Below are positions 45,401 to 54,395 of a stretch of DNA of 64,000 nucleotides, in pieces; the stretch's first letter is position 1; each line of letters opens with the position of its first letter. Source of the stretch: Winogradskyella arenosi (GTDB lineage: Bacteria; Bacteroidota; Bacteroidia; Flavobacteriales; Flavobacteriaceae); the NCBI RefSeq assembly GCF_003337305.1, contig NZ_QPJO01000003.1:434001-498000 (forward strand), written 5' to 3'. The notes below the pieces were generated by a model, which was not told the origin of the DNA, did no database searches, and worked only from the letters and a program-made list of their open reading frames with translations. The position numbers and the translations under genes were made by a program.

Positions 45401-47215
45401 TCCTGATACCGCTACTGATAAGCTACCGTCTGTAATACCGAGTGTAGTTTCATTAATTACTGTACCTTCAATCTGAATAGTAGTATCTACATAACTTCCG
45501 TAAACTTCAATACTATTTATAACAGCAGCTAAAGCACTTACAGAAAGTTTAATTTCATCATAATTGAAGCTGGTTTCAAAACCTACCAATAAGAAACCAT
45601 CCGTTGTTGCTGGTGTAATATTTATAAGTCCTAATGCTTCTAAAGCGAGTAAATTACTGGCTGTTTTAGATTCTAACAATGTCCCGTCTAAATAAGTACT
45701 TACCGTTAAAGAATTTAATAAATCAACTTGTAATAAATCATTGGTATCTCTAATAATAAATCCAGCCGTGCTCCCTAAAGGAAACGTACTTAAGACATTT
45801 TCTACTGCTATTGAAGCGGTATTAACTACACCAGCCACGACATTGATCATGGCAAAATCAGAATTACTTTCACTAATCACATGATTGGCATTATCAACCT
45901 CACACCCTACACAGGCTAATCCTTCTATACCTGTGTTCGTATTATTGATAATTACAGGCTGTGATGGATTACTCAGAACCGTTGCAGAACTACAGGCAAG
46001 TTCTCCTTCACAAAAAGACTTTAAAACTAATCCGTAGACTCTTGTGCTTCCTAAGTTGACAGAAAGCGTTTGGCTTATAGATATTTGTACTTCATCAAAA
46101 GGTAAATTGGTTACAAACCCTACCTGAGAACGTTCAGACCCCGTTAGCAAGAGCGCACTATCTAAAGCTATTAACTCAGAACTTCCTGTTTGACTTTCTT
46201 GTAGTGATCCATTTAAATAGGTTGAAATGGTGACACCATCAAGTAAATCTAAATTAAGAACAGATGTATTTTCAATATCAAAACCTGCATAAGTATGCTC
46301 AGGATACGCTGTAAATTCATCTTTAATAGAGAGACTACCCGTTGCTAACACCCCTAAGGTAAAATCTATACTCGCGTATGAGTTAGCATTAGAATCTACG
46401 GCTGCTGTAGCATCGATAACACTCCCTACACCTAAAACGCCGCCGAATCCAGTGTGTTCCTCCACTATTCTAGCCGGAAAATCGGGTTTTGTTAACGTTG
46501 TTGGTGTATTACAAACCAAGTCTGGTCCGGCACAAAAGCTATTGGTTACGGCATGATAAATTTTAGTGGAAGAAAGTACCCCTGCTAAACTAGACAATGA
46601 AATTTGAATGGCATCAAAATCTTCAGTAGTATAAAAACCTACATAAAACTGATTAGACCCCAACAAGCTCGTATTAATAACCGCTAAGGTATTACTCGAT
46701 TTTGATTCTTGCTCTACCCCATCTAAAAAGGTCTTGACAACAATATTATCGAGCAAATCTACTTGCAATACCGTGCTATTTTCTAATAAAAATCCGGCAT
46801 AATTCCCACTGTTATAAAATTCATCTGTTGTTGTATCTTCAACCTTAATAGTATGTGTTACCCCTAGGCCTACAGCAGTCGTTACTGTGGTATAATTAGT
46901 CTCATCACTATCTACCAAAGCATTTTCGTTACTTATACCACATCCTAGAATACATAAACCAGAAGTATTACTACTTACCGCTATATCCGTATAATTTGAG
47001 GCCGATATAGGTACTGGGCTATCCGTATTACATAGAACGCTTACAGAACTATAGTAAAGATGAGCATCTTTAATAAAAGAATGGAACTCTGAATGTTCGG
47101 GCTCTGACCTCGTAACAGACAACAAACTTAACATCAAAACGATGAGAAATAACATTGATTTAAAACGTACAATAAAGCTTTTCAGAATGTGGAATTGGAA
47201 AGTAGGTCTATCCAT
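39425..47215 (-). CDS. Giant T9SS-secreted adhesin with type B sorting domain
   Basis: A 2596-residue surface protein. The N-terminal signal is hydrophobic (LFLIVLMLSLLSVTRS); an internal Met21 may be the true start. It is followed by two copies of a three-module block (about residues 62-580 and 658-1180), separated by one SprB-type repeat (about 580-655; SGGTPPYTFEWSPGG). Ten DUF11-like repeats follow (about 1183-2470), each with acidic, calcium-loop-like DENSDGYAN and GDDNNDNILDVDE segments. The last 105 residues are a T9SS type B (CHU_C/gliding-associated) sorting domain (FNAITPDGDSDNNFF, KIYNRWGVLIYD). A role in adhesion or gliding is inferred from the family and the adjacent SprF gene. 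It is the first gene of the operon. Confidence 0.9.
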   Translation of the reverse strand: MDRPTFQFHILKSFIVRFKSMLFLIVLMLSLLSVTRSEPEHSEFHSFIKDAHLYYSSVSVLCNTDSPVPISASNYTDIAVSSNTSGLCILGCGISNENALVDSDETNYTTVTTAVGLGVTHTIKVEDTTTDEFYNSGNYAGFLLENSTVLQVDLLDNIVVKTFLDGVEQESKSSNTLAVINTSLLGSNQFYVGFYTTEDFDAIQISLSSLAGVLSSTKIYHAVTNSFCAGPDLVCNTPTTLTKPDFPARIVEEHTGFGGVLGVGSVIDATAAVDSNANSYASIDFTLGVLATGSLSIKDEFTAYPEHTYAGFDIENTSVLNLDLLDGVTISTYLNGSLQESQTGSSELIALDSALLLTGSERSQVGFVTNLPFDEVQISISQTLSVNLGSTRVYGLVLKSFCEGELACSSATVLSNPSQPVIINNTNTGIEGLACVGCEVDNANHVISESNSDFAMINVVAGVVNTASIAVENVLSTFPLGSTAGFIIRDTNDLLQVDLLNSLTVSTYLDGTLLESKTASNLLALEALGLINITPATTDGFLLVGFETSFNYDEIKLSVSALAAVINSIEVYGSYVDTTIQIEGTVINETTLGITDGSLSVAVSGGTPPYTFEWSPGGETTNSISGLSPGTYTVTVTDALGCEATESFIVNTDGVQYEVPCNTVDPVPITSSGFTDLTVNTNTSGTCVLGCGIYNDAHLIDGDESTYATITTGVGLGTTHTLRVTDATAGEFFTTGGYAGLLIENSSILQADLLEAIVIKTYLDGVEQESKTSSALAVVNSTLLGSDKYYIGFYTTMDYDAIEISIASLLNVLSSTRVYHAVTNRFCEGPDLACNTPTALIKPDFPMRIVDEHTGTGGLLGVGSVNNIDNLFDSNAGNYATIDLLAGVAATAALAVKDELTEYPAMTYAGFDIENASLLNTQLLDAITISTYNNGALVESHTGTTELVPVNSGLLLTGNEAIRVGFVASAPFDEVQISLSQLVSVNLGSTRIYNVVLEAFCAGTIDCEDPYVLANPNDSVIINSFRTGTDGLACVACEVDNSQNVLTQEGSDFALINIVAGVAGSASLSVQDVLLEYPAGTRAGFVIRDTNDLLEVDLLNSITLTTYLNGLQREQKTASNLLTLEALGLINITPLTTNGLYVVAFNTTLSFDEIQITVGSLASVINSIEVYGGYIDATNSNLCDTANIAVIKTVEFNDENTDGFAEVGETLTYDFTVTNEGSVDLSDVVLTDTMLGGELTLVSGDTDGDNELDVDEIWLYSASYTLTQADVDTGSVSNQASITSVNVDDGTEESDLSDDDSVFEDDFTVIDLPQSAEVAVIKIADFNDENNDGYANVGETITYNFTVTNEGTTSITDVTLTDAMLGGELTLASGDDNNDNILDVDEVWLYAASYSITQSDIDAGIVSNQAVVTGTSSIDGSTLEDLSDDDTVLEDDITDLILPLESGIAVIKTVLFNDENSDGYANVGETITYSFTVTNQGQATITDVVLTDAMLGGELTLASGDDNNDNILDVDEVWLYAASYSITQSDIDAGIVSNQAVVTGTSSIDGSTLEDLSDDDTVLEDDITDLILPLESGIAVIKTAVFNDENSDGYANLGETITYSFTVTNQGQATITDVVLTDAMLGGELTLASGDDNNDNILDVDEVWLYAASYSITQSDIDAGIVSNQAVVTGTSSIDGSTLEDLSDDDTVLEDDITDLILPLESGIAVIKTAVFNDENSDGYANLGETITYSFTVTNQGQATITDVVLTDAMLGGELTLASGDDNSDNILDVDEVWLYAASYSITQSDIDAGIVSNQAVVTGTSSIDGSTLEDLSDDDTVLEDDITDLILPLESGIALIKTAEVNDENNNSCSDAGETISYTFNVTNEGNTSITNVELTDTMLGGLLTLASGDTDADNELDVDEIWIYTADYTLLQADIDAGMVSNQATVSGINIIDGVTLTDLSDDDSVLEDDATETEVCQLPAAIALIKTAEVNDENSNSCGDAGETISYTFNVTNEGNTSITNVELTDTMLGGLIALTSGDIDADNQLDVNEIWVYTADYTLIQADIDAGMVSNQATVNGISAIDGTILTDLSDDDSVLEDDATETQVCLSPGAIAVVKSGVYNDLNADDCANIGETITYTFTVTNEGDSSIASVELTDVMLGGLMDLASGDTDGDSQLDSDETWTYVADYTITQSDIDIGIIYNQATVTGITVSDGSAVMDLSDDDSASEDDITEMILCQKAAIAVVKTGVFNDDNSDGCGNIGETISYTFQVTNEGNLSVPLVELTDSMLGGVMTLASGDDDADTELDVNETWWYTADYTLTETDIEAGIVNNQAMLTGMNLMDGTMLMDLSDDDSTMEDDVTITAICLSGGLSLEKVGVFNDENGSGVPEVGETLSYTFTVYNTGFITLYDITIEDPLPGIIIEGGPIAELEAGGIDDFTFVATYTLTEEDIANGHVTNQAIVTATGADGVTYTDTSDDPNNFDDIDLNDDNEPDDPTVTDLPEILNAQFEIFNAITPDGDSDNNFFRIIGIEDYPQNNLKIYNRWGVLIYDMDGYGINGKVFTGVSDGRGTINKDEELPTGTYFYILRRFVGRETLTNQGYLYIKNN
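41706..43136 (-). repeat. Near-identical 390-bp tandem repeats inside the adhesin gene
   Basis: Tandem units start at 41706, 42096, 42486 and 42876, an exact 390-bp (130-codon) period; the last unit diverges after about 43136. They encode DUF11-like repeats 2 to 5. Linked variants alternate: aagatgagat at 41721 and 42501, versus aagattaaat or aatattaaat at 42111 and 42891. This suggests a recent duplication of a two-unit block. Confidence 0.95.
45250..45480 (-). other. SprB-type repeat within the adhesin
   Basis: A single module of about 75 residues with SGGTPPYTFEWSPGGETTNS, then GLSPGTYTVTVTDALGC, typical of SprB repeats in gliding and T9SS adhesins. It separates the two large N-terminal block copies. 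Confidence 0.85.
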
Positions 47216-47719
47216 AATGATAATTTTAGAAGATTAATATTATCAGATGAAATTCTAACAAGAAGGAAAGGAGTTGCTCTTGTGAAACTCAGCAGTAGAT
47301 GAATACAATTCTCGGTTTTTAGAAAGGCTATTTTACTACTGTAAACTGAGTAACGGTACGGGGTTTACAATTAAATGTTTGGGACTTTAATCACAAAATA
47401 ATCAGGGGCAACTGGTTAAAAAATGTTAAAATAACACCATAAAATAAACTTAATGTAATTACAATTAAATTTATTAGTGATTTTATATGAAATTAACATA
47501 ATTTATAATAATTTAATAAATATGAGTTTTTTTTCGACCAACTACACGATAATTTAACATTTAACCCCCTGAATATGAGCATAAAAACACACTAATATTC
47601 TGAAAAAAGATGGAAATCCTTAAGATGTTGGCAATTTTAAGAAATTTTAAAATGCCCTACGCTGTTCTATTTTTATTGTTGTTAATAATAGTATCTTCGC
47701 AGTTATTTTTAAGTTTATT
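47216..47719. promoter_or_regulatory. 504-base divergent intergenic region between adhesin and prfC
   Basis: This is a very AT-rich region between divergent genes and must hold both promoters. A TATCTTCG at 47692-47699 is one base from the TAnnTTTG consensus and lies 20 bases before the prfC start. For the adhesin no convincing -7 box was found. The long leader may carry regulatory sequence, but no inverted repeat stands out. Confidence 0.4.
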
Positions 47720-49309
47720 ATGAGTTTTATAGAAGAGATTAACAGACGTAGAACATTTGGAATTATATCGCACCCAGATGCAGGAAAAACAACCTTAACA
47801 GAAAAGTTACTTTTATTTGGTGGTGCTATCCAAGAAGCAGGAGCCGTAAAAAGTAATAAGATTAAGAAAGGCGCTACGAGTGACTTTATGGAAATTGAAC
47901 GTCAGCGTGGAATTTCTGTAGCCACTTCTGTTTTAGCTTTTGAATATAATGGGATAAAAATAAATATTTTAGATACTCCTGGTCACAAAGATTTTGCTGA
48001 AGATACCTTTAGAACTTTAACAGCCGTTGATAGTGTTATTGTCGTTATTGATGTTGCTAAGGGGGTTGAGGAGCAAACGGAAAAACTGGTTGAAGTTTGT
48101 AGAATGCGTAACATCCCAATGATTGTTTTTATCAATAAAATGGATAGAGAGGGAAAAGACGCTTTTGATCTTTTGGATGAAATTGAACAAAAATTAGGCT
48201 TAAAAGTCGTCCCATTAAGTTTCCCTATTGGTATGGGTTATGACTTTAAAGGGATTTATAACATTTGGGAAAAGAATGTTAATTTATTTTCTGGAGATAG
48301 CCGAAAAGATATCGAGGAAACCATTGAAATTTCAGATTTATCATCTTCTGAATTGGATACCTTAGTGGGCGAAAATGCCGCTAACACCTTAAGAGATGAA
48401 ATTGAATTGGTAGAAGGCATCTACCCTATTTTTAACAAAGAAGACTATCTTGATGGAACACAACAACCGGTATTCTTTGGTTCTGCTTTAAATAATTTTG
48501 GTGTCCGTGAGTTATTAGATTGTTTCGTGGATATTGCACCAAAACCGAGACCTAAACATAGTGAAGAACGTTTAGTACAACCTGATGAGAAGGAATTTAG
48601 TGGCTTTGTCTTTAAAATTCACGCCAACATGGATCCTAACCACAGAAATAGACTTGCCTTTATTAAAATTGTATCTGGAGAGTTTAAACGAAACACGGCC
48701 TACCTTCATGTTAGAAACAAAAAGAAATTAAAATTCTCTAGTCCTAATGCTTTCTTTGCTGAAAAGAAAGAGATTGTAGATATCTCTTACCCTGGTGATA
48801 TCGTTGGATTACAAGATACAGGAAGCTTTAAAATTGGAGATACTTTAACTGAAGGCGAAGTGCTTCATTATAAAGGCGTACCGAGTTTTTCACCAGAGCA
48901 TTTTAGATATATTAATAATGCTGATCCTATGAAATCTAAACAACTTTATAAGGGTATAGATCAATTAATGGATGAAGGGGTAGCCCAACTTTTCACACTA
49001 GATTTAAACGGTCGAAAAGTTATTGGTACCGTTGGAGCTTTACAATATGAAGTTATCCAATACCGTTTAGAGCATGAATATGGTGCTAAATGTACTTACG
49101 AAAACTTAAATGTTCAAAAAGCCTGTTGGGTACAAACTGACAATCCTAAAAGTGAAGAATTTCAAGATTTCTTACGTGTAAAACAACGTTTCTTAGCCCG
49201 AGATAAACAAAACCAATTGGTGTTTTTAGCCGATTCTATGTTTACGCTTCAAATGACACAACAGAAGTATCCGAGCATCACTTTTCATATGACCTCTGAA
49301 TTTGATTAA
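47720..49309 (+). CDS. prfC: Peptide chain release factor 3
   Basis: A 529-residue translational GTPase that recycles RF1/RF2 after termination. GTPase motifs are SHPDAGKTT (G1), QRGISVATS (G2), DTPGHKDFAEDTF (G3) and FINKMDREGKD (G4). The RF3-specific KSNKIKKGATSDFMEIE segment and the C-terminal domain (EHEYGAKCTYE) are present. The length is normal. It is monocistronic and divergent from the adhesin, with a terminator about 130 bases downstream. Confidence 0.96.
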   Translation: MSFIEEINRRRTFGIISHPDAGKTTLTEKLLLFGGAIQEAGAVKSNKIKKGATSDFMEIERQRGISVATSVLAFEYNGIKINILDTPGHKDFAEDTFRTLTAVDSVIVVIDVAKGVEEQTEKLVEVCRMRNIPMIVFINKMDREGKDAFDLLDEIEQKLGLKVVPLSFPIGMGYDFKGIYNIWEKNVNLFSGDSRKDIEETIEISDLSSSELDTLVGENAANTLRDEIELVEGIYPIFNKEDYLDGTQQPVFFGSALNNFGVRELLDCFVDIAPKPRPKHSEERLVQPDEKEFSGFVFKIHANMDPNHRNRLAFIKIVSGEFKRNTAYLHVRNKKKLKFSSPNAFFAEKKEIVDISYPGDIVGLQDTGSFKIGDTLTEGEVLHYKGVPSFSPEHFRYINNADPMKSKQLYKGIDQLMDEGVAQLFTLDLNGRKVIGTVGALQYEVIQYRLEHEYGAKCTYENLNVQKACWVQTDNPKSEEFQDFLRVKQRFLARDKQNQLVFLADSMFTLQMTQQKYPSITFHMTSEFD

Positions 49310-49440
49310 GCCCTTGTCTTGTCTTACAATAATGAGACCTAGCATATCTCATGGATATCTCCTTTTTTATTAACTGACAATTTTAGTTTGTTATAGATAT
49401 TCCATTTGTAAGTAAAGCCACCTTACTTCAATCAATTCAT

Positions 49441-49478
49441 AAAAAAAACCTTAGAAAATTAATTCTAAGGTTTTTTTT
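49441..49478. terminator. Bidirectional intrinsic terminator
   Basis: A 16-bp stem, AAAAAAAACCTTAGAA (49441-49456) with TTCTAAGGTTTTTTTT (49463-49478), has a 6-base loop. It lies between convergent prfC and the DUF3467 gene. Confidence 0.88.
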
Positions 49479-49548
49479 ATTCCTTTAAGACCTACTTCAC
49501 ATTAAGATTTAAGTCCCCTAACCTATTTCATTTAGTAAACCGGTCTCA

Positions 49549-49872
49549 TTAAGCTTGCCCAGTTGGTCCAAAATTAAGTGGTATAGGTGCTTGCTCATAA
49601 TCTTTTATTTCGCCATGAGCATTCTCAAAACGCGTTACATTTTCGCCTAAAGCTTTTAATAAACGCTTCGCATGTTGCGGAGTTAAGATAATACGCGACT
49701 TAACTTTACTCTTAGGGGTTCCTGGCATAATGCTCACAAAGTCTACAACAAATTCAGAGACCGAATGATTAATGATTGCCAAGTTAGAATAGGTTCCTTC
49801 TGCAACCTTTTCGTCTAGTTCTATATTTATTTGTCCTTTTTTAGGATTTGGATTATTGGAATCGTCTGCCAT
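49549..49872 (-). CDS. DUF3467 family protein
   Basis: A 107-residue cytoplasmic protein of the DUF3467 family. Its conserved core is GTYSNLAIINHSVSEFVVDFVSIMPG, then SRIILTPQHAKRLLKALGENV. The function is unknown, but it is strongly conserved in Bacteroidota and often found beside rpoC, as here. A terminator between it and rpoC suggests mostly separate transcription, possibly with read-through. The size is normal. Confidence 0.88.
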   Translation of the reverse strand: MADDSNNPNPKKGQINIELDEKVAEGTYSNLAIINHSVSEFVVDFVSIMPGTPKSKVKSRIILTPQHAKRLLKALGENVTRFENAHGEIKDYEQAPIPLNFGPTGQA

Positions 49873-49913
49873 AATAAAACGTATTTATGATTTCTAGTAT
49901 TTACTTTATAATT

Positions 49914-49949
49914 AAAAAAGCCTTCTTGTAAAAATACAAGAAGGCTTTT
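49914..49949 (-). terminator. Terminator of the rpoBC operon
   Basis: AAAAGCCTTCTTGTA ends at 49930 and pairs with TACAAGAAGGCTTTT (49935-49949) around a 4-base loop. It lies 35 bases past the rpoC stop and has a strong U-tract on the minus strand. Confidence 0.9.
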
Positions 49950-49983
49950 AATTCAATTGTTATTTTGAAACAAAATTCACGAA

Positions 49984-52900
49984 TTAGTTAAAATTCATTT
50001 CTTCTTTTGCTTTCATCATTTCATTAAATTCTTCTCTAGAACCTACGATGATGTTATCGTATTCTCTAACACCTGTTCCTGCTGGAATTCTATGTCCAAC
50101 AATTACATTTTCTTTAAGTCCTTCAAGAGAATCTACTTTACCGTTAACGGCAGCTTCATTAAGTACTTTCGTTGTTTCCTGGAACGATGCCGCAGAGATA
50201 AACGATTTAGTTTGTAATGAGGCTCTTGTAATACCTTGTAAGATTGGCGTTGCAGTAGCCGGACTTGCGTCTCTAGCTGTTACAAGGTTCTTATCTTCGC
50301 GACGTAAACTAGAGTTTTCATCTCTTAGATCTCTTACTGTTACAATCTGACCTGATTTTAAATTATCAGAATCACCTGCATCTTCCACCACTTTCATTCC
50401 GAAAATTTTATCATTTTCTTCAATGAAATCAGACTTATGCACCAATTGGTTTTCTAAGAAAATCGTATCACCAGAATCAATAATTCTAACTTTACGCATC
50501 ATTTGTCTTACAACCACCTCGAAGTGCTTATCATTAATCTTCACCCCTTGTAAACGATATACTTCTTGTACTTCATTTACTAAGTACTGTTGTACCGCTG
50601 ATGGGCCTTTAATGTTAAGAATATCGTTTGGTGTTATAGAACCATCTGATAAAGGCATACCTGCTTTTACGTAATCATTTTCTTGTACAAGAATCTGATT
50701 CGATAATTTCACTAAGTATTTCTTAACTTCACCAAGCTTAGACTCAATAATAATTTCACGGTTACCACGCTTAATCTTACCGAAAGAAACAACACCATCA
50801 ATCTCACTTACTACAGCTGGATTAGAAGGGTTACGTGCTTCAAACAATTCTGTTACACGAGGAAGACCACCGGTAATATCACCCGCCTTAGCAGATTTAC
50901 GAGGTATCTTAACCAAAATCTTACCGATATCAATAGCATCACCATCATCAATCATAATGTGGGCTCCTACTGGTAAATTGTAAGAACGGATAGTTTCTCC
51001 TTTAGAATCTTCAATTAATAATGTTGGTATTAATTTCTTGTTTCTAGATTCTGAAATAACCTTCTCTTGGAAACCTGTTTGTTCATCAATTTCAACTTGA
51101 TAAGTTACCCCTTGTTCGATGTTTTCATACTTCACATTACCTGCAAATTCTGAAATAATAACACCGTTATATGGATCCCAAGAACAAACAACATCACCTT
51201 TCTTAAGTTTATCACCTGGCTTCACATAAATAAATGAACCATAAGGGATATTACTTGTACTTAGTACGATACCCGTTTTAGCATCGATTAATTTTAATTC
51301 TGAAGTTCTAGAGATGACAACATCAACATCTTTTCCTTCATTATCTTTAGACTTAACTGTTTTAAGATCTTCAATTTCAGCAATACCGTCAAACTTAACC
51401 GTTAACTTGTTATCTTCAGAAATGTTACCTGCAATACCTCCCACGTGGAACGTACGTAAGGTTAACTGTGTTCCTGGCTCACCAATTGATTGTGCCGCAA
51501 CAACACCAACAGCTTCACCTCTTTGTACTAATTTACCAGTAGCAAGGTTACGTCCGTAACATTTAACACAAATTCCTTTCTTAGCTTCACAAGATAAAGG
51601 TGAACGAACTTCAATAGAATCTAAAGGAGAATCTCCAATTTTCTTAGCAATAATATCATCGATATGACCACCTGACTCTACTAATAACTCTTCGGTTAAT
51701 GGGTGGTAAACATCATTTAATGACGTTCTACCCACAATTCTATTCTCTAAGCTTTCAACGATCTCTTCGTTTTTCTTAAGTGCAGAAACCTCGATACCTC
51801 TAAGTGTACCACAGTCTTCTTCATAAACAATAACGTCTTGAGAAACATCAACTAAACGACGTGTTAAGTAACCTGCATCGGCCGTTTTAAGAGCCGTATC
51901 CGCAAGACCTTTACGTGCACCGTGCGTAGAGATAAAGTATTCTAAAATTGAAAGACCTTCCTTAAAGTTAGAAAGAATCGGGTTTTCAATAATTTCTCCA
52001 CCACCAGCAGTTGATTTTTTAGGTTTCGCCATTAATCCACGCATACCTGTTAACTGACGAATCTGTTCTTTAGAACCCCTTGCCCCAGAATCAAGCATCA
52101 TAAATACCGAGTTGAATCCTTGTTTATCTTCACGAATTCGCTTCATAGACAATTCAGTCAATTCAGCATTCGTAGACGTCCAAATATCAATAACTTGGTT
52201 ATAACGTTCGTTGTTGGTAATAAGCCCCATATTATAGTTCCCCATAATACCATCAACTTGTTTGTTTGCTGAATCAATCATTCCTTGCTTTTCAGCTGGA
52301 ATAATAATATCACCTAAACTGAATGATAATCCACCTTGGAAGGCAAATTTGTATCCTAAAGTTTTAATTTCATCTAAGAAATCAGCAGTTTCAGGTACAC
52401 TTGTTTTCTTAAGAATACCGTGAATAATTTCTCTTAATGATTTCTTAGTTAAGACTTCATTGATATATCCTGCTGCTGCTGGTACTTTTTCGTTAAAAAG
52501 TACACGTCCAACAGTTGTTTCAATAATTTGAGTTGTTAATTCTCCTTCTTCATTAAAGTCTTGAGTTCTTACTTTAATACCCGCATTTAAGTCAACTTGC
52601 TTTTCATTGTAAGCAATATTTACTTCTTCTGGAGAGTAGAACGTTAAACCTTGTCCTTTTACGGTATACTCTTCATCCGTTTTTCTAAGCTTAGTCATAT
52701 AATATAATCCAAGTACCATATCCTGAGAAGGTACAGTTACTGGAGAACCATTTGCAGGGTTCAGAATATTATGTGAGGCCAACATTAAAAGTTGCGCTTC
52801 TAAAATCGCTTCAGGTCCTAATGGCAAGTGAACCGCCATCTGATCCCCATCGAAATCGGCGTTAAATGCCGTACACACTAATGGGTGTAATTGAATCGCT

Positions 52901-54285
52901 TTACCTTCAATAAGCTTAGGTTGGAATGCTTGGATACCTAAACGGTGTAACGTAGGAGCACGGTTTAATAATACAGGATGTCCTTTAAGAACATTCTCTA
53001 AGATATCCCATACTACAGGCTCTTTTCTATCTATAATCTTCTTAGCAGACTTTACCGTTTTTACAATTCCTCTTTCAATTAATTTTCTAATAACAAAAGG
53101 CTTGTAAAGCTCAGCAGCCATATCTTTAGGAAGACCACATTCAAATAATTTTAATTCTGGTCCTACAACAATTACCGAACGTGCTGAATAATCCACACGC
53201 TTACCAAGTAAGTTTTGACGGAAACGTCCTTGCTTACCTTTAAGAGAATCTGATAATGATTTTAATGGTCTGTTAGAATCTGTTTTTACTGCAGATGATT
53301 TACGTGTGTTATCAAATAATGAATCTACTGATTCTTGTAACATACGTTTTTCATTACGTAAAATCACTTCTGGTGCTTTTATCTCAACTAATCTTTTAAG
53401 ACGGTTGTTACGGATAATTACACGACGGTATAAATCATTTAAATCAGAGGTTGCAAAACGACCACCATCTAAAGGCACTAACGGTCTTAATTCTGGTGGA
53501 ATTACAGGTACAGCCTTCATGATCATCCATTCCGGTCTGTTTTCTCTGTTTAAGTTTGAATCTCTAAACGCTTCAACAACTTGTAAACGTTTTAAAGCTT
53601 CAGTTTTACGTTGCTTAGATGTTTCATTATTAGCTTTGTGTCTTAAATCGTAAGATAACTGATCTAAGTCAATACGCGCTAATAAATCAATCAGACACTC
53701 TGCACCCATCTTAGCGATGAATTTGTTAGGGTCTGAATCATCTAAGTATTGATTTTCTTGAGGAATAGATTCTAAAATATTTAGATACTCTTCTTCGGTT
53801 AAGAAATCCATTTTTTGTACTGGCTCACCTTCTGCATTCATAGCAATACCTGGTTGAATAACCACGTAACGCTCGTAATAGATAATCATATCTAATTTCT
53901 TAGACGGTAATCCAAGAAGGTAACCAATTTTATTAGGTAAAGAACGGAAATACCAAATGTGAGCTACAGGTACCACTAAGTTAATGTGCCCTACACGATC
54001 TCTACGGACTTTCTTTTCTGTTACTTCTACACCACAACGGTCACAAACAATACCTTTGTAACGTATTCTTTTATATTTACCACAAGCACATTCAAAATCC
54101 TTTACAGGACCAAAAATACGCTCACAGAACAAACCATCTCTCTCTGGTTTGTGTGTTCGATAATTAATAGTTTCTGGCTTCAATACCTCACCGCGAGACG
54201 CTCCTAAAACAGACTCAGGTGATGCTAAACCGATAGAAATTTTGTTAAATTTCTGTACTGTATTCTTATCTTGTTTTCTTGCCAT
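49984..54285 (-). CDS. rpoC: RNA polymerase subunit beta-prime
   Basis: The 1433-residue catalytic subunit of RNA polymerase. It has the N-terminal zinc ribbon ([19 protein letters not shown]), the active-site [15 protein letters not shown] with the three magnesium-binding aspartates, and the trigger-loop/bridge-helix region ([24 protein letters not shown]). I start at the ATG at 54283-54285 (MARKQDKN), the usual beginning; an in-frame ATG 27 bases upstream would translate part of an intergenic hairpin loop. It follows rpoB after about 110 bases containing a strong hairpin. Confidence 0.97.
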   Translation of the reverse strand: MARKQDKNTVQKFNKISIGLASPESVLGASRGEVLKPETINYRTHKPERDGLFCERIFGPVKDFECACGKYKRIRYKGIVCDRCGVEVTEKKVRRDRVGHINLVVPVAHIWYFRSLPNKIGYLLGLPSKKLDMIIYYERYVVIQPGIAMNAEGEPVQKMDFLTEEEYLNILESIPQENQYLDDSDPNKFIAKMGAECLIDLLARIDLDQLSYDLRHKANNETSKQRKTEALKRLQVVEAFRDSNLNRENRPEWMIMKAVPVIPPELRPLVPLDGGRFATSDLNDLYRRVIIRNNRLKRLVEIKAPEVILRNEKRMLQESVDSLFDNTRKSSAVKTDSNRPLKSLSDSLKGKQGRFRQNLLGKRVDYSARSVIVVGPELKLFECGLPKDMAAELYKPFVIRKLIERGIVKTVKSAKKIIDRKEPVVWDILENVLKGHPVLLNRAPTLHRLGIQAFQPKLIEGKAIQLHPLVCTAFNADFDGDQMAVHLPLGPEAILEAQLLMLASHNILNPANGSPVTVPSQDMVLGLYYMTKLRKTDEEYTVKGQGLTFYSPEEVNIAYNEKQVDLNAGIKVRTQDFNEEGELTTQIIETTVGRVLFNEKVPAAAGYINEVLTKKSLREIIHGILKKTSVPETADFLDEIKTLGYKFAFQGGLSFSLGDIIIPAEKQGMIDSANKQVDGIMGNYNMGLITNNERYNQVIDIWTSTNAELTELSMKRIREDKQGFNSVFMMLDSGARGSKEQIRQLTGMRGLMAKPKKSTAGGGEIIENPILSNFKEGLSILEYFISTHGARKGLADTALKTADAGYLTRRLVDVSQDVIVYEEDCGTLRGIEVSALKKNEEIVESLENRIVGRTSLNDVYHPLTEELLVESGGHIDDIIAKKIGDSPLDSIEVRSPLSCEAKKGICVKCYGRNLATGKLVQRGEAVGVVAAQSIGEPGTQLTLRTFHVGGIAGNISEDNKLTVKFDGIAEIEDLKTVKSKDNEGKDVDVVISRTSELKLIDAKTGIVLSTSNIPYGSFIYVKPGDKLKKGDVVCSWDPYNGVIISEFAGNVKYENIEQGVTYQVEIDEQTGFQEKVISESRNKKLIPTLLIEDSKGETIRSYNLPVGAHIMIDDGDAIDIGKILVKIPRKSAKAGDITGGLPRVTELFEARNPSNPAVVSEIDGVVSFGKIKRGNREIIIESKLGEVKKYLVKLSNQILVQENDYVKAGMPLSDGSITPNDILNIKGPSAVQQYLVNEVQEVYRLQGVKINDKHFEVVVRQMMRKVRIIDSGDTIFLENQLVHKSDFIEENDKIFGMKVVEDAGDSDNLKSGQIVTVRDLRDENSSLRREDKNLVTARDASPATATPILQGITRASLQTKSFISAASFQETTKVLNEAAVNGKVDSLEGLKENVIVGHRIPAGTGVREYDNIIVGSREEFNEMMKAKEEMNFN

Positions 54286-54302
54286 GTTATTTTTGTTGTT
54301 TG

Positions 54303-54330
54303 GTATGGGCAACTCTAAAGTTGCCCGTAC
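54303..54330 (-). promoter_or_regulatory. Hairpin in the rpoB-rpoC intergenic region
   Basis: GTATGGGCAACT (54303-54314) faces AGTTGCCCGTAC (54319-54330), giving a stem of 11 pairs with one mismatch and a 4-base loop. On the rpoC mRNA it lies about 18 bases before the start codon and has no U-tract. It is more likely a processing or translational-control structure than a terminator. Confidence 0.7.
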
Positions 54331-54395
54331 ACTGTTTTTTTCGATTGTTCTCTAGGCCATAAAACTATTGCCCTTACGGAAAAATTCTTTTAAAA

